Source: Sciurus carolinensis (Eukaryota; Chordata; Mammalia; Rodentia; Sciuridae). Taken from it: a DNA stretch of 64,000 nucleotides. Shown here one piece after another: positions 33,323-44,745 of the stretch. Every line of letters begins with the position of its first letter. The first letter of the stretch is position 1. The notes under the pieces are model-generated. The model was not told the origin of the DNA, searched no databases, and saw nothing but the letters and a program-made list of their open reading frames with translations. Location of the stretch: NCBI RefSeq assembly GCF_902686445.1, contig NC_062213.1, positions 60,950,991 to 61,014,990 on the forward strand, written 5' to 3'. Made by a program: the position numbers and the translations under genes.

Positions 33323-34094
33323 AATGCAGAGTGATTTCAACATGTACAGGTGAGAGTAAAGCAGACTCTGTTGAAGAGAGGGAAATATATCTGTCCTTCA
33401 CATGCTGTCAGTGTGTGTGGACCAACTTGCTCACAATAGAATGAACCAAGATACCAAGCCAGAAGAGAAGGAGCAACTTCAGAAATGAAACCCCCACTCA
33501 GAATGCTTTGAGACATAAAGAAGTTGACAAAACTCAAATGATTGATTGCAGTGGACTATGAATTTGAGATTAAGAAATTTAGCATCTACATTAGAAAGAG
33601 TTTGTATGATTATAATTAACTAAAAAAAATTGAAAAAAGAAAACAAGCTGAGTTTCTAGCCAACCTCAATGCATTAAAGTTTTTAAGAGTTGCCTTATGA
33701 TAATCCTCTTATTTCTATAAATCATGTACTATAATCAAAGGACAAGTATTTAAGAATCGATGTTCAAATGGCATTCTAGATTTTGGAAAATAAGAAAGAC
33801 TATTATGGAAAGAACACAGGTTTAGGGTCAGTTGGACCCATGACCTAGATTGCACTATGCCATACTCCTATACTTCATGGAATTACAAGAATTAAGAAAA
33901 AACAACTAGGTAAAGAACTTATCTATCACACAGTCATTCAGTAAATTTTGTTATCTACTCTCCACCCAATTTTTTTCTGTTAATCCTCCATTCTTTCTTT
34001 TTTGTATTCTACCAGTACCTCATAAATGCCTTAAGATGTTAAAACTTCAGTGATTTTCTTGTGTTGTTTAATCATTTTTATTTTCAATTTTATG
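33323..34094. other. Gene-free stretch with MIR trace
   Basis: No gene recognised. About 33,805-33,985 resembles a MIR SINE: 'aagaacacaggtttagggtcagttggaccc' parallels 'aagagcacaggctttggagtcagacagacct', with a following block resembling 'ttacttaacctctctgagcc'. Confidence 0.5.
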
Positions 34095-34100
34095 TCCTCC

Positions 34101-34880
34101 TGTCACCATCTGTGGCAACAATCCCATGGATATTTGTTACTGCCTGCAGCAACAATTGCGCGGGTATTTATCGGAGACAGACTGGGAATAAACTACTTCT
34201 ATTTCTGTGCTGCTTCCTTGTTTGCTTGCTTTTTTAGAGGAAGAGAGGCTTCTTTGAGAGGAAGAGAGACTTTGCTTAAAGGAAGAGAGATTTTGCTTAT
34301 AGAGGAAGTTTTTAGAGAAAGACAGGCTTCTATGCTTATAGAGAAAGTTTTAGAGAAAGACAGGCTTCTATGCTTATCAGAGATCTATTTCTTCTTAGAG
34401 TTCTGCTGCTTCTTCTTAGAGGTAGGTCCCCGCATCCTGTGAACTAGGTGCTATCTATCTGAGGCATAGAGGTGTGTTCTCAGTTCTCCTCTCTACGATC
34501 TGCCTTCTGCCACTGCCTGCTGCTTACTGCTTGCTGCTTCTCTCTGCTAGCTGCTTCCTTTTGCTGCTTCTTCTCTCCTTCTGCCTACTGCCCGCTTATA
34601 TTACCTCCAGGAGGTGGAGGGAGGGGCCATGCCAGTTGAGATCAGGCGAGGAGCCAGCTTCCCTATCATGGCAAAGGTTAAAACAAGCAGGCCCAAGCAG
34701 GAGCACTCGGGAACACCTGTGCATGCGTTGTGTGCATGGACTTAATTGAATACAGCCAATGATAAATCACCTGGGTGTGCTTATATCAATCAACCTCTTC
34801 ACTGCCAATGTGATCAAAACAACCTCTGGCTGGCCCCCAGGCGCCATTCCGGCGCAACCCACATGGCACAGCCCCCAACA
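34101..34880 (-). mobile_element. Solo LTR, class II-type ERV, antisense
   Basis: On the minus strand it starts TGTTGGGGGCTGTGCCATG and ends in TGGTGACA, 780 bp. Flanks TCCTCC at 34,095-34,100 and 34,881-34,886 are a perfect 6-bp target duplication, the size usual for betaretrovirus/IAP-like (class II) elements. The complement of GGTAATATAAGCGGG near 34,590-34,604 is the likely TATA region. A 38-bp tandem duplication (about 34,310-34,385; GACAGGCTTCTATGCTTAT at 34,321 and 34,359) lies in the R/U5 part. It is the same family as 60,016-60,812. The 130-residue plus-strand frame across it is incidental. Confidence 0.9.
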
Positions 34881-34886
34881 TCCTCC

Positions 34887-35864
34887 TACTTCCATCCACA
34901 ACAAAGCAACAGGAACCAGATTTGTCTCCCCACCTGAAACCATCAAAAACACCAAATATGATAAATGAAACAGTGGTTTTCAAGACACTGGACACCAGGC
35001 AATGAAGGACAGTGATCTGTGAGGGACAAAAAATTAGCAAGATGAACTGTAGAATTGCCCCAACTCACTGCCTTGAGGGAACTTCCAGGCTGAAGGACAG
35101 AATGGGAAACCCAGGCAGAGGCCAATAGACTCCTGAGTTAAGAAGACAGAACTGAGCTTCTGGGGGTGTCAAACTGGCCAGCATTCACAGGATTGATTAC
35201 TACAGAGGAGAACTTCACAGAGAAAGGACATTGCAGATCTGAAAGTCCTCCCTGAGTGCTTAGCAGAGTGCTGAACAGCACATGTATGAGCAGGAGATAT
35301 ACAGGGTAGGGGGAGAAAGCATTGGAGCATGTTAGAGGAAATCCTGGAAATGTTGACCTGAGGCTGGGGATAGTACTTGTTCGCTCCAATCAGACAAGAA
35401 AAACAACCCAAAATTCATGAAACATTGAATAGAATTCTCAGAATATTCTTGCCTCCACAGGGGAGAACAATTAGCCCAAAACTAGATATTTCTCTGCCTC
35501 TTGCTAACAGATCTTAAAAGCAAGACCCAAAGGACCAAAATGTTTTCAAGTAGCTTAACTACATCCTACAACAAAGAGACTTTTGAATAAACATACTAGA
35601 GCAATCAATGATCTCATAAGGAAAAGGAGGGATGAGATTTGCTAAATAACTGTTATCAATTCCAGGAAAAGTTAAGACTTTAGAACAATTTTAGGAAGTC
35701 AGCATGAATTAAAATTCTATGTGAATGGCATTATCAAAAGGAGCAACTTTATTCAAAACTTTTTAAATACATAGTTTTTCTGTAACTTGAGAATCAATTT
35801 GATGCATTGGCTATGGTTATTGTCTTACTATTATATATGTATGAAATGAAAAACTGGCTTTTCA
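34887..35864. other. Gene-free stretch
   Basis: No gene or named repeat recognised. Overlapping short frames on the minus strand at 34,943-35,411 show no family signature. Confidence 0.55.
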
Positions 35865-36455
35865 CAAAAAGGACTAAAGGAACCACCATTTGGCCCGATT
35901 ATTCCACTCCTCATATATATCCAAAGGATTTGAAAGCAGCATACTATAATGAAAACAGTCACAGCAGTGTTTATAGCAGCACGATTCATAATAGCTAAGC
36001 TATGGAGCCAACCTAGGTGCTCTTCCACAGATGGATGAAGAAATTGTGCATATGGAATGGAATATTACTCTGCCATAAAGAAATATGACTATGACATCAG
36101 ACAGTAAATGAATGTATGGAGACTATCATGCTAAATGAAATAAATCAACCCCAAAAGACCAAAGGTGAAATGTTTTCGTTGGCATGTGGAAGCTGATCCA
36201 TAATAAGGGGGCAGGGTAGAAGAGAAGTTCAGTGGATTAGACAAAGGGGAATGAAAGGAAGGGTGGGGGTAAAGAAATAGGAAAGACAGTAGAATGAATT
36301 TAATGTAATTTTCCTATGTACATATATGAAAATATCTAAGTGAATCCCACAAGAATGGGGCCCAAATTAGAAGAAGACATATTTCATGCTTGTATAATTT
36401 TATCAAAATGGACTCTACTGTTGTGTATAATTAAAAAGAATCAATAAGAAAGGTA
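35865..36455 (+). mobile_element. Old L1 3' fragment
   Basis: It begins with the equivalent of the ORF2 C-terminus (AACCACCATTTGGCCCGATT, then CCACTCCTCATATATATCC). It continues with GCAGCACGATTCATAATAGC and the ATGGAATATTACTCTGCCATA block ([10 protein letters not shown] in L1). The 3' UTR AATGGGGCCC and tail CTGTTGTGTATAATTAAAAA follow. It is 5'-truncated, with frame lesions, and older than copies A-D. Confidence 0.8.
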
Positions 36456-37185
36456 ATTTAGATTTCATCATTGATGAAAGATGGAGAAAGTGAAGGAGGG
36501 AGGGCTTCCAAATGTGGTGACAGACAGAAGTATGAGTATAACAGAAGACCCCAAGACAATAAGACCCTCTAATAATAAGACAACTGCATGTGAATCAACA
36601 TACATCTCAATATAAACTTTAAGAATAAGGAAGCTTTACAAATATTGATAGAGTGACTTTTGATATATTTGGTTGAAGGTTAAAAAATTAATGTGTAAGA
36701 TAATGTGTATAGGATATAGCTTGCATAAAAAAAAACACTATTTTGATCTTTTTTTTAATTCTCAGAGTCTACCTCTATAGGAACATATAAATAATTGGTA
36801 AAGCAGTTGTCTCTGGAGGTAACTAGTGAAAATTGTGCAATTTTATACCATTGTATGTATTATATATTCAAAACAATAAACAGTTCATTTAATAATAAAG
36901 AGGAAGAAAGAAACTTAGAAGATGGGCAATATTATGTACAGAAATTATTTTATTAAAACTTCATTTTAGTAGGATGCTCATTACTTCCCTAGTTGAAGAT
37001 TTTAAGAAATTGTTTTCTATCCTTAATACTTCCTGTCATTCTGATCTCATAATGTGACTTCTTGTTACTTAGCTATCTAACTGAAGGAGTGGTACATTCG
37101 AAGATATGATAGGCTCAAGCCTAGGCACAAGGGTTCAGAGTCCAGCTCTGTCCAACACAAGTTCCATTTTTAAGTAATTAACAAC
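36456..37185. other. Gene-free stretch
   Basis: AT-rich. No gene or repeat named with confidence. Confidence 0.5.
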
Positions 37186-37189
37186 ATGG

Positions 37190-37375
37190 TGACTCCAAAA
37201 CCAGGATGCACATTAGAATTACCTTAGGAACATTTTATGACATTCAGATAAATGGTCTCCACTCCAGACTCCAGACTCATTGAATCAGACTTTGGGGGGA
37301 AATAGGGCCTGGTTGTTAAAATTTTTAAGTCTCCAAGGTGATGTGACATCCAGGCTAAAAGTACCACTAACCCCT
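37190..37375. repeat. MER5-type hAT-Charlie remnant
   Basis: 'aaccaggatgcacattagaattacctta' and later 'actcattgaatcagactttggggggaaatagggcctgg' follow MER5A order (gctgcacattagaatcacct ... attcaattggtctggggt.gggcctgg). It is non-coding and about 185 bp, close to the normal element length. Confidence 0.65.
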
Positions 37376-37384
37376 AACTTCTCT

Positions 37385-37475
37385 GGTCCTCAGTGCAGGA
37401 AAATAGGAATGTCTATACCTCAGTCACTTACTTCATAGGTTATTATAAACTTCAAAAATGAAACTATATATGCCT
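37385..37475 (+). repeat. MIR-type SINE fragment
   Basis: 'cctcagtgcaggaaaataggaatgtctatacctcagtcacttacttcataggttattataa' parallels the MIR core and tail 'cctcatctgtaaaatggg..ataatagtacctacctcatagggttgttgtga'. Only part of the element is seen. Confidence 0.5.
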
Positions 37476-39339
37476 TAAAACATTTAAAAATATTCTCATG
37501 TCTAGTCCTTAAAAATAACTTTTTTTTAATAAATCAATCCTCTTTTGGCCATGAGACATGAATCTTCCTCTTATTCCCTGCGAACATTCGTGTGTATCTA
37601 GGAATTATCTAACAAGTAATTCTTAACTTTTTGGAGGTGTAGGAAGAATGGGTGATTGGGTGGGCAAGACGCTAGGCAGAGACCCCACTGAAATTCTGAC
37701 ACAAACCTATGTATCCTCTTTCAGTAAAAATACGCAAGTACACACAATGTATGTGAGGCCCTGGCCTTTTCTTCCAAGGATCCACACATTCCCTGAAGTT
37801 CAACTTTGTTGATGACCAGGAATCTCCACCTTGGCTTCCCAAAAAAGAGACAGTAATTCTTGTTTTGTTCATTTTGATTCCTGAAAGCCTGAAGTCACTT
37901 CTTAAACCTTAAAAGAATTTTTTTCATGCTTATTTTATGGTTATTGAAATGTCATTCAAATTGAGCTATTCTTAGAATGTTTCCCTCTCTGATAAACAAA
38001 CTCACTCCTGATGAAAACAATTAACATAGCGTTCCTTCTCTAGGAGGACCAGGAAACGATCTATGGAATGCACCCTTTGCTAATAGGGGTTTCTTCAAAC
38101 TCCTGTGCTATGCGACCTGAGCTCTGCTGCGATAGAGCACTGATCAGAGGAGAGAGAGTAATTTCATAGGGAAGCTTGCCCTGGGGCCCCTACTTCCAGT
38201 CTCAGAGGAATAAGAGTACCATAGAGGCAGTTTTTGCAGTCATCACTAGGAAGAAACAACTAACAGTAGCTTATTCTATCTCTCCCCAGACTAAAGCGAT
38301 GTGAACCATGCATTGGCAAACTTAGGGGCTTTGAAGACCAGCACTTCACTCATTGCAGTGACTTACTCCTTGCTCAGGGTCATGATTTATCAAACACATA
38401 TATGTTACTTACTTAGTCTTCTCTCATGACAATCTAATCTTATCCTCTTTTGCACCATGAAATTGTTTAATTCAATAGCAGATATTTTTATGCCTTTCCT
38501 CTCACCTAATAAAATGCTTCTATTTCAGGCAAATTCAGTATATTTGACTCTTGCTGATAATTAATGATAATTTTCTTTTCTAAGGGTGGTTCCTTCAAAT
38601 AGTAAAACATCTGTCAAAACTGAAAATTATTAACTTTATTAGGATGTGGCATTCCAGGCTCTTTGTCAGATGGACATAAGCATCCCCCTAGTAAATGCTT
38701 AGCTGCCAGCTTTTCAGACACCACAAAAATAATAAAAATAAAATATAAAAATGCAGTCTCTGCATTGTAGCATTTGCCAGTTTACATGGTGTAACTATTA
38801 CCACTATGGCTAATGTCAGACTATGATGTCAAATGTCTAACAAAATTCCTAAAAATGTAACAGCTTTACAAGGCAATACCAGCCAATTTTAGCATTCCAT
38901 TGTGTTGTTGGAATCAAACTTCCCATCTTATGTTCCCATATTTTCTATCATTATATTTTGTGCATAAAGAACTAACTTTCCCTCGCAGAATCCCACCCCT
39001 TTGTTTATTCTACTTACTCATCTGAAAACCCTTGCCCTATCACCATACCATTGTCCTCACTACCCACCAAAGATGAACTTGTGGGAAAATCTGCCACCAG
39101 CACTTGTTGTGCTTCCATGTGAATTACTGCTTTGATAATTGTCTAACACATTTATACCATTTTTTAGCACCTACTTAGTGTTAATTCATTGATATATATC
39201 TTATTTTCCCTAAGATACTGTGTACACTTTGAGGGTAGAAACTGTGGTTAATTCATCTTTATAGGTCTTAAAATACACATAAAATACTTCATACATAATA
39301 GATGCAATATGAATATTTGTTAAAACTATAACCAAGTGA
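37476..39339. other. Gene-free stretch with L2 trace
   Basis: No gene recognised. 39,195-39,325 on the plus strand resembles the L2 3' end ('actgtgtacactttgagggtagaaactgtggttaattcatctttataggtc'). Confidence 0.5.
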
Positions 39340-41158
39340 CATGACGGAGTACAGGAGATTACTTTCCAAGCTGCTCCATGGTATGAGACCAGGAAAGCTG
39401 ACAAACAGCTTCTCTTTGAGGTGGGTGAAAAAAGAAACCTTACTAGGATTTAATACCAGACTCTCACAACAACCTAGGAACTCAGAAGTTTGGATAGAAA
39501 AAATAGAAGTTTAAAAAGAGAAAGAAAGGGGGACAAAAAACACCAGTGGTGGCCACCAATGCAGATCTACCACAAGCAAACTGAGGAAGGGACTAAGAAA
39601 ATCCACAATTCAGGTGGCACCATGGGGTGTCTTGAACTGGAGAAATCCGTGACCAAGGACATTATCAAACTAATCCAGTGGGTGAGCTACACTATACTGT
39701 CATGCAGGAAAGATGCTGCACATTTCCCAGTAGTCCAAGGAGATCCAAGACAACTGCCATTATTTCCGGCTGTGCTATGATGCTCTAGGGATGTGCGTTT
39801 AAACCCAAGACCCCAGACCTGTGTAATTACAGCTGGGTCCAAAATCCTGACTTAGCAAAGGCCCACCACATGACCCAGAGTATGAGTAGAAAACCAGGTG
39901 AAATTCAGGCATGGAAAATGTTGTACCCAGGGAGATTTGGGACAATCAAACCCAAGAGATTCCATGTGACCCTCACCCTTTGAGTCTTGAAGTTTATAGG
40001 ACCAGTGGGGAGGACTGGATATTTGATGGTGAGGGGAGGGGAGATGTTGAACATGTGCTTTGGGTCTGAGCCCAGGAGGCAGAGATACAGGAGCCAAGGG
40101 TGGCTGAGGGAGTGAAGGACTGGCTTCTCTGCCACACCAGTGGATCCCAGGGGAGACCCCAGGGGTATAGACACAGAGCACAGATTGGAAGCAGACAGGC
40201 TCCAGAGGTGTGCTGATTTAAAATATTCAACCCAAATATCACTCAACAAAGCACCAGGGGTCTAACCAGGCCCAAACCCTGCCTTTAGGAGCACTGCCCC
40301 AAGAACCTCTCTCACAGAGCCCTACAGAGACCTCTTGCTGTGAAGGGAGCAGACAACACACTTCAACCCACCACCTCATACTGCTGAGAAGGGAAACTGA
40401 CACCCTCTGACAACCACGTTTGCACACAATACATATCTCAAGAAAAAAATGGAAAGAAAGGCAATTGGGAACAGATAACCAGTATGCGATATTACACAAA
40501 ATTTTTTGATAATCACAACAGAAACAATTCCTTAATCTTCCATCAAGAAACTTTTTACTTTTTTATTAAAAATTCACATGCTAAGTGGTTCCTGGACATT
40601 TATATATATACATATTTCTCTCACTCTTTTCATTTCTAGCATTTCTTGATGGTAGTTATTTCCTTGACTCTGTCTTTTGAGGACTAGGATTTTTTATTAA
40701 TATGCTTAAATTTTGTTTTATATCAGGCTTATTTGTTTGTTTTATATTGTTTTCTCCTATTTCTCCTGATTGTCTTTCTCTTTTCTTTAACTAACAGTCG
40801 AATTCTATTTTTCTTTCATTCCCTCTTCCCTTAAATTTTTACTATTACTCTCATCCTCCCTCTCAATTATAACATCCTACATCTCTTCTGCATTCTCTCT
40901 CTTCACCATTTTGAAATAATAAACTCTTTTGCAAAGATGCTCTCTCTACTGTTGGCAATTGCTTACCAGATCATTTGTGTTTATAGTGTAGGTGTCAAAA
41001 TAGGAACTAAGTATTTAGTGCTGTTTCTTGTTTGCATTGGTGATTATTTGTCTCTCCCTAATGTGGGAGGTAATTGAAACCCTCAGAGAATGAATTAATA
41101 GGATAGAAGCTCAGCTGCCACTGATTCTTACTGATAAATGGGTAGATATACAAACAGT
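39340..41158 (+). other. Possible 5' UTR of old L1 copy F
   Basis: This region precedes an L1 ORF1 on the same strand. It contains 'atcactcaacaaagcaccaggggtctaaccaggcccaaaccctgcc', which recalls the long 5' UTR of ancient mammalian L1. I cannot place its start. The minus-strand frames of 109 and 114 residues near 39,850-40,250 show no protein family. The alternative is unrelated intergenic sequence. Confidence 0.4.
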
Positions 41159-42084
41159 ATGAAAAAGCAAGAGAACAAACCATCCCAAACAAACCAAAAT
41201 ACTTCATCAGTAGAATCCAGTGATATCACAGTGAAGGAAATGTCAGAGAAGGAATTTAGAAAGTTTGTAGTTAAATGGATCTGCAAGGTCAATGATGATA
41301 TAAGGAGTGAAATCAGAGAGAAAATTCAAGAAGTGAAAGATCACTTTAATAAGGAGATAGAAATCCTGAAGAAGAGTAAATTGGAAATTCTCAAAATGAA
41401 GGAATCAATAAACCAAATTAAAAACTCAATGGAAAGCATCACCAGCAGACAAATTCACTGGGAACACAGAGTTTCAGGCAACAAACTACATAATCTTGAA
41501 AATAACATTGACAATGAATTAAGATAATAAGAGACCATAAACAGAACTTTTAAGAAATATGGGATAACATGAAAAGACCAAATTTAAGAATTGTCAGGAC
41601 AGATGAGGGCTCACAAATACAACCAAAGGAATGCACAATGTTTTCAATAAAATTATATCTGAAAATTTCCCAAACCTTAAAAACAAAATAGAAAATCAAA
41701 TTCAGGAGGCTTACAGAACCCCAAATGCCCAAAATTACAACAGACCTATACCAAGGTCTACCAACATTGAGAAAACAAATAAAATGACTAACATTGAGAA
41801 AAAGGATAAAATTTTAAAGACTTCTAGGGAAAAGGAACACATCACATTTAGAGGAAAACCAATCAGGAATCTCAGCTGATTTCTCAACTCAGACCCTCAA
41901 AGCTAGGAGGTCTTGGAATAATGTATACCAACCTCTGAAAGAAAATGAACAGCAGCCAAAAATATTATACAGATTTGATGATGAAATGAAAAATTTCCAC
42001 AATAAACAAAGGTTTAAACAATTCACAACTAGAATGCCTGCACTACAAAACATTCTCAACAAAATATTTCGTGAAGAAGACATG
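41159..42084 (+). pseudogene. L1 ORF1 of old copy F, truncated by copy C
   Basis: It opens with MKKQENKPSQTNQNTSSV and a coiled coil (KDHFNKEIEILKKSKLEILK). At the position where other copies carry an A homopolymer this one has the mixed sequence AAGAAGAGTAAA. The RRM-like part is shifted after about 41,525. The C-terminal part reads PNAQNYNRPIPRSTN, then HITFRGKPIRNLS, from 41,631. It ends at AATATTTCGTGAAGAAGA, where copy C begins with its GGTTTCAAGATGGCG start. ORF1 would normally run about 40 codons further. Confidence 0.85.
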
Positions 42085-43649
42085 AGAGGTTTCAAGATGG
42101 CGAACTAGAGTGTGGCTGCATTTCATGTTGCTCCAGGACTCAGGATTCAAAAGAGGAGATAGTGAGAGACTTGGGACCAACTCAAAGTCGCTGGGTGAGT
42201 CTCTCCCGTTGGGGAGGCATCCCGGATGGGGTGGTACTCCCGGAACGCAGGGAACTTTGTGAAGTAGAGTTGCCCAGTGAGACACCCCTCCCCCAGTGGA
42301 GCACTGAACTCAAACAACTGGGAGCATCATAGAGGTGGCTGCTCATCATAGCACTTAGACTCAGAGCAACCACTGGGGCTCCGGGAAGCTGTCTAGAGGA
42401 GGAGCTGCGTGGCGAGCTGTTTAGACTCAGAGTGACCGCTTCTGAACACCGGGGGCTGCCTGGAGGAAGAGGAGGAGCATGGAAGGTCTCTTAGACTTGG
42501 AGTGACTGCATCAGAGCTACAGGCGGTTGCCAGAGGAGGAACTGCACGGTGAGTTGTTTAGACTCAGAGCAACCACTTCTGAACACCGGGGGGCTGCCCA
42601 GAGGAAGAGGAGGAGCAGGGTGGGTTGCTTGAACTAGGAGTGACTGCATCAGAGCTCCAGGTGACTGCTCAGAGGAGGAGGCGAGTGGTGAGTTGTTTGA
42701 ACTCAAAGCGACCGCTCCTGAACACCGGGGGCCTGCCCAGAGGAGGAACGCGGTGGGTCGCTTGGTCTTGGAGCAACCGCTCCTGAACACCCGGGGGGCT
42801 ACCCCAAAGAGGAGGAGGAACGGGGCGGGTCACTTGGACTCGGAGTGACTGCCTAGGGCTATGGGTGGTTGGCGGGAGGAGGAGATGAGAAGTGATTTGT
42901 TGGACTCCTAGTGACCGCGTTGGAACGCCGGATGGCTGTCCAGAGGAAGAGGCATGTGGTGGGTCGCTGGGACTCGAAGCAACTGTACGGGGCTCCAGAT
43001 GGCTGCTCAGAGGAGGGGCCACAGAGCCAGGTGATTAGGTGCAGAGCAGGGTCCCAGGACCTAGGCAGCTTCTTGGTGGAAAAGCCCCATAGAGACACGT
43101 TTAGGGCAGAGTGAGTTTCCAGGACTGCGGGCAGATTCTCTGAGGAGAGGCAGCCTAAGGAGATTCGTCTGCGAAGGGTGAGGCTCCTAGGCCCAGGAGG
43201 TAGGTCCGGACCCCTGGGAATGTTGCAGAGGAAGGCAGCGCAGCCCAGGTGGTAGTTGTAGATTGAGGGGAACATCTAGGAGGGGAACTGACCAGCGAGA
43301 CCTTCCCACCGGGTGAGTCTTCCCTGCCGGGTGAGGTTTTCCCACAAGGATGGTAAAACCAGAGACACAGGCCCAAACAGGCCTTGCCTCAGCCCACAGC
43401 CGAGTTCCCCTTTGGATGACAATTGGTCAACAAGTGAAGGCACCTCTGCCGACGATCAGAGAATAAACCCCACCTGAAGGTCACCACCCCTAGAGAGGCA
43501 GCTTCCTTGTGGAGCACTGCATTATCAACTTCCTCCAAGACTTCAGGCTAATGAAGGATAAGAGGGGATATACTAGCAATCTTCAGGGACATTATAAGTC
43601 AATAGAGGAAATCTGCAATATCTTAATGATCCACTGATTCCTGAACAAT
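42085..43649 (+). promoter_or_regulatory. L1 copy C 5' UTR / promoter region
   Basis: It starts GGTTTCAAGATGGCGAACTAGAG, a YY1-type motif (42,091-42,105) at the very 5' end, as expected for L1 transcription start. The first 150 bases and the last 140 (from about 43,513, GAGCACTGCATTATCAACTT) align with copy A, but the middle differs: copy C holds a tandem array and GC-rich sequence absent from A and D. Minus-strand frames of 99, 117 and 138 residues are by-products of the repeat. Confidence 0.8.
42355..43035 (+). repeat. Tandem array of about ten 68-bp units in L1 5' UTR
   Basis: Units start with variants of TTAGACTCAGAGTGACCGC and pass through GGGGGCTGCC.AGAGGAGGAG-type purine blocks. They end in CGGTGAGTTGT or GGGTGGGTTGC. 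Alternate units resemble each other more (TCAGAGCT/TTCTGAACACCGGGG types), suggesting a dimer of about 136 bp as the higher-order unit. Unit length varies from about 65 to 72 bp. Similar monomer-built promoters are known in mouse and rat L1. Confidence 0.85.
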
Positions 43650-44696
43650 ATGAGAAAACAAGGGAAGAAAATGCCCCAAACAAATCTAGATGTTACATCA
43701 ATAAAATCCAATGACAGCGTGGCAGAAGAAATGACAGAAAGGGAGTTCAGAATGTACATAATTAAAATGATAAGGGAAGCAAACGATGAGATGAAAGAGC
43801 AAATGCAGGCACTGAAAGATGAGATGAAAGAGCAAATGCAGGGATTGAATGATCACACCAATTGACAGTTAAAAGAGCAAATACAGGAAGAAAAAGACCA
43901 TTTCAATGAAGAGTTAGAGATATTGTAAAAAAAACAAACAGAAATTCTTGAAATAAAGGAAACAATAAACCAAAATAAGAACTCCATAGAAAGCATAACC
44001 AATAGGATAGAACACCTGGAAGACAGAACTTCAGATATTGAAGAAAAAATATTTAATATTGAAAACAAAGTTGACCAAACAGAGAAGATGGTAAGAAATC
44101 ATGAACAGAATCTCCAAGAACTATGGGATATCATGAAAAGGCCAAATTTAAGAACTATTGGCATTGAGGAAGGCTTAGAGAAACAAACCAAAGGAATGAA
44201 CAATCTATTGAATGAAACAATATCAGAAAATTTCCCAAATCTGAAGAATGAAATAGAAAATCAAGTTCAAGAGGCTTACAGGACTCCAAATACACAAAAT
44301 TACAACAGACCCACACCAAGGTAAATTATAATGAAAATACCTAACATACAAAATAAAGACAGAATTTTAAAGGCTGTGAGAGAAAAGAACCAAAATACAT
44401 TCAGGGGGAAACCAATACAGATATCAGCAGATTTTTCAATCGAGACCCTAAAAGCTAGAAGGGCCTGGAACAATATTTTTCAAGTCCTGAAAGAAAATGA
44501 ATGCCAACCAAGAATCTTATACTCAGCAAAACTTACCTTCAAATTAGACGATGAAATAAAATCATTCCATGATTAAAAAAAAGCTAAAAGAATTTACAAA
44601 AAGAAAGCCAGCATTATAAAACATTCTCAGCAAAATATTCCATGAGGAAGAGATAAAAACAAAGAAGCAAATCAGCGAAGGGAGGAATTATCCTAA
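43650..44696 (+). pseudogene. L1 ORF1, copy C
   Basis: It starts MRKQGKKMPQTNLDVTSIK, then coiled coil with three MKEQMQAL-type heptads. A TGA at 43,863-43,865 breaks it. A further stop (GTAAAAAAAAC) is at the A-run position near 43,926. From 44,088 the RRM-like part reads MVRNHEQNLQELWDIMKRPN, then NLRTIGIEEGLEKQTKG, to a TAA at 44,322-44,324. The C-terminal part (MKIPNIQNKDRILKAVREKN, then KPIQISADFSIETLKARRAW) runs from 44,331 to a stop at 44,574. The homologous natural stop is TAA at 44,694-44,696. Overall domain order is complete, but at least four lesions prevent expression. Confidence 0.88.
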
Positions 44697-44745
44697 AGGA
44701 ACTGTCAAATAAAGGAGGAACCAAGATGTGTCAAAAATTTTAAAT

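Noticed and set aside
34050..34442. 130-residue plus-strand frame with hydrophobic start
   Set aside because: It runs antisense across the class II-type solo LTR; the Leu/Arg/Glu pattern comes from LTR purine-rich repeats.
42355..43035. CRISPR-like regular repeat array
   Set aside because: Units are 68 bp, contiguous and diverged, without unique spacers, and lie in an L1 5' UTR of a mammalian genome.
42859..43275. 138-residue minus-strand frame rich in Pro/Ser/Gly
   Set aside because: It is a translation of the 68-bp tandem array and neighbouring L1 5' UTR; repeats in frame come from unit structure, not from a protein gene.
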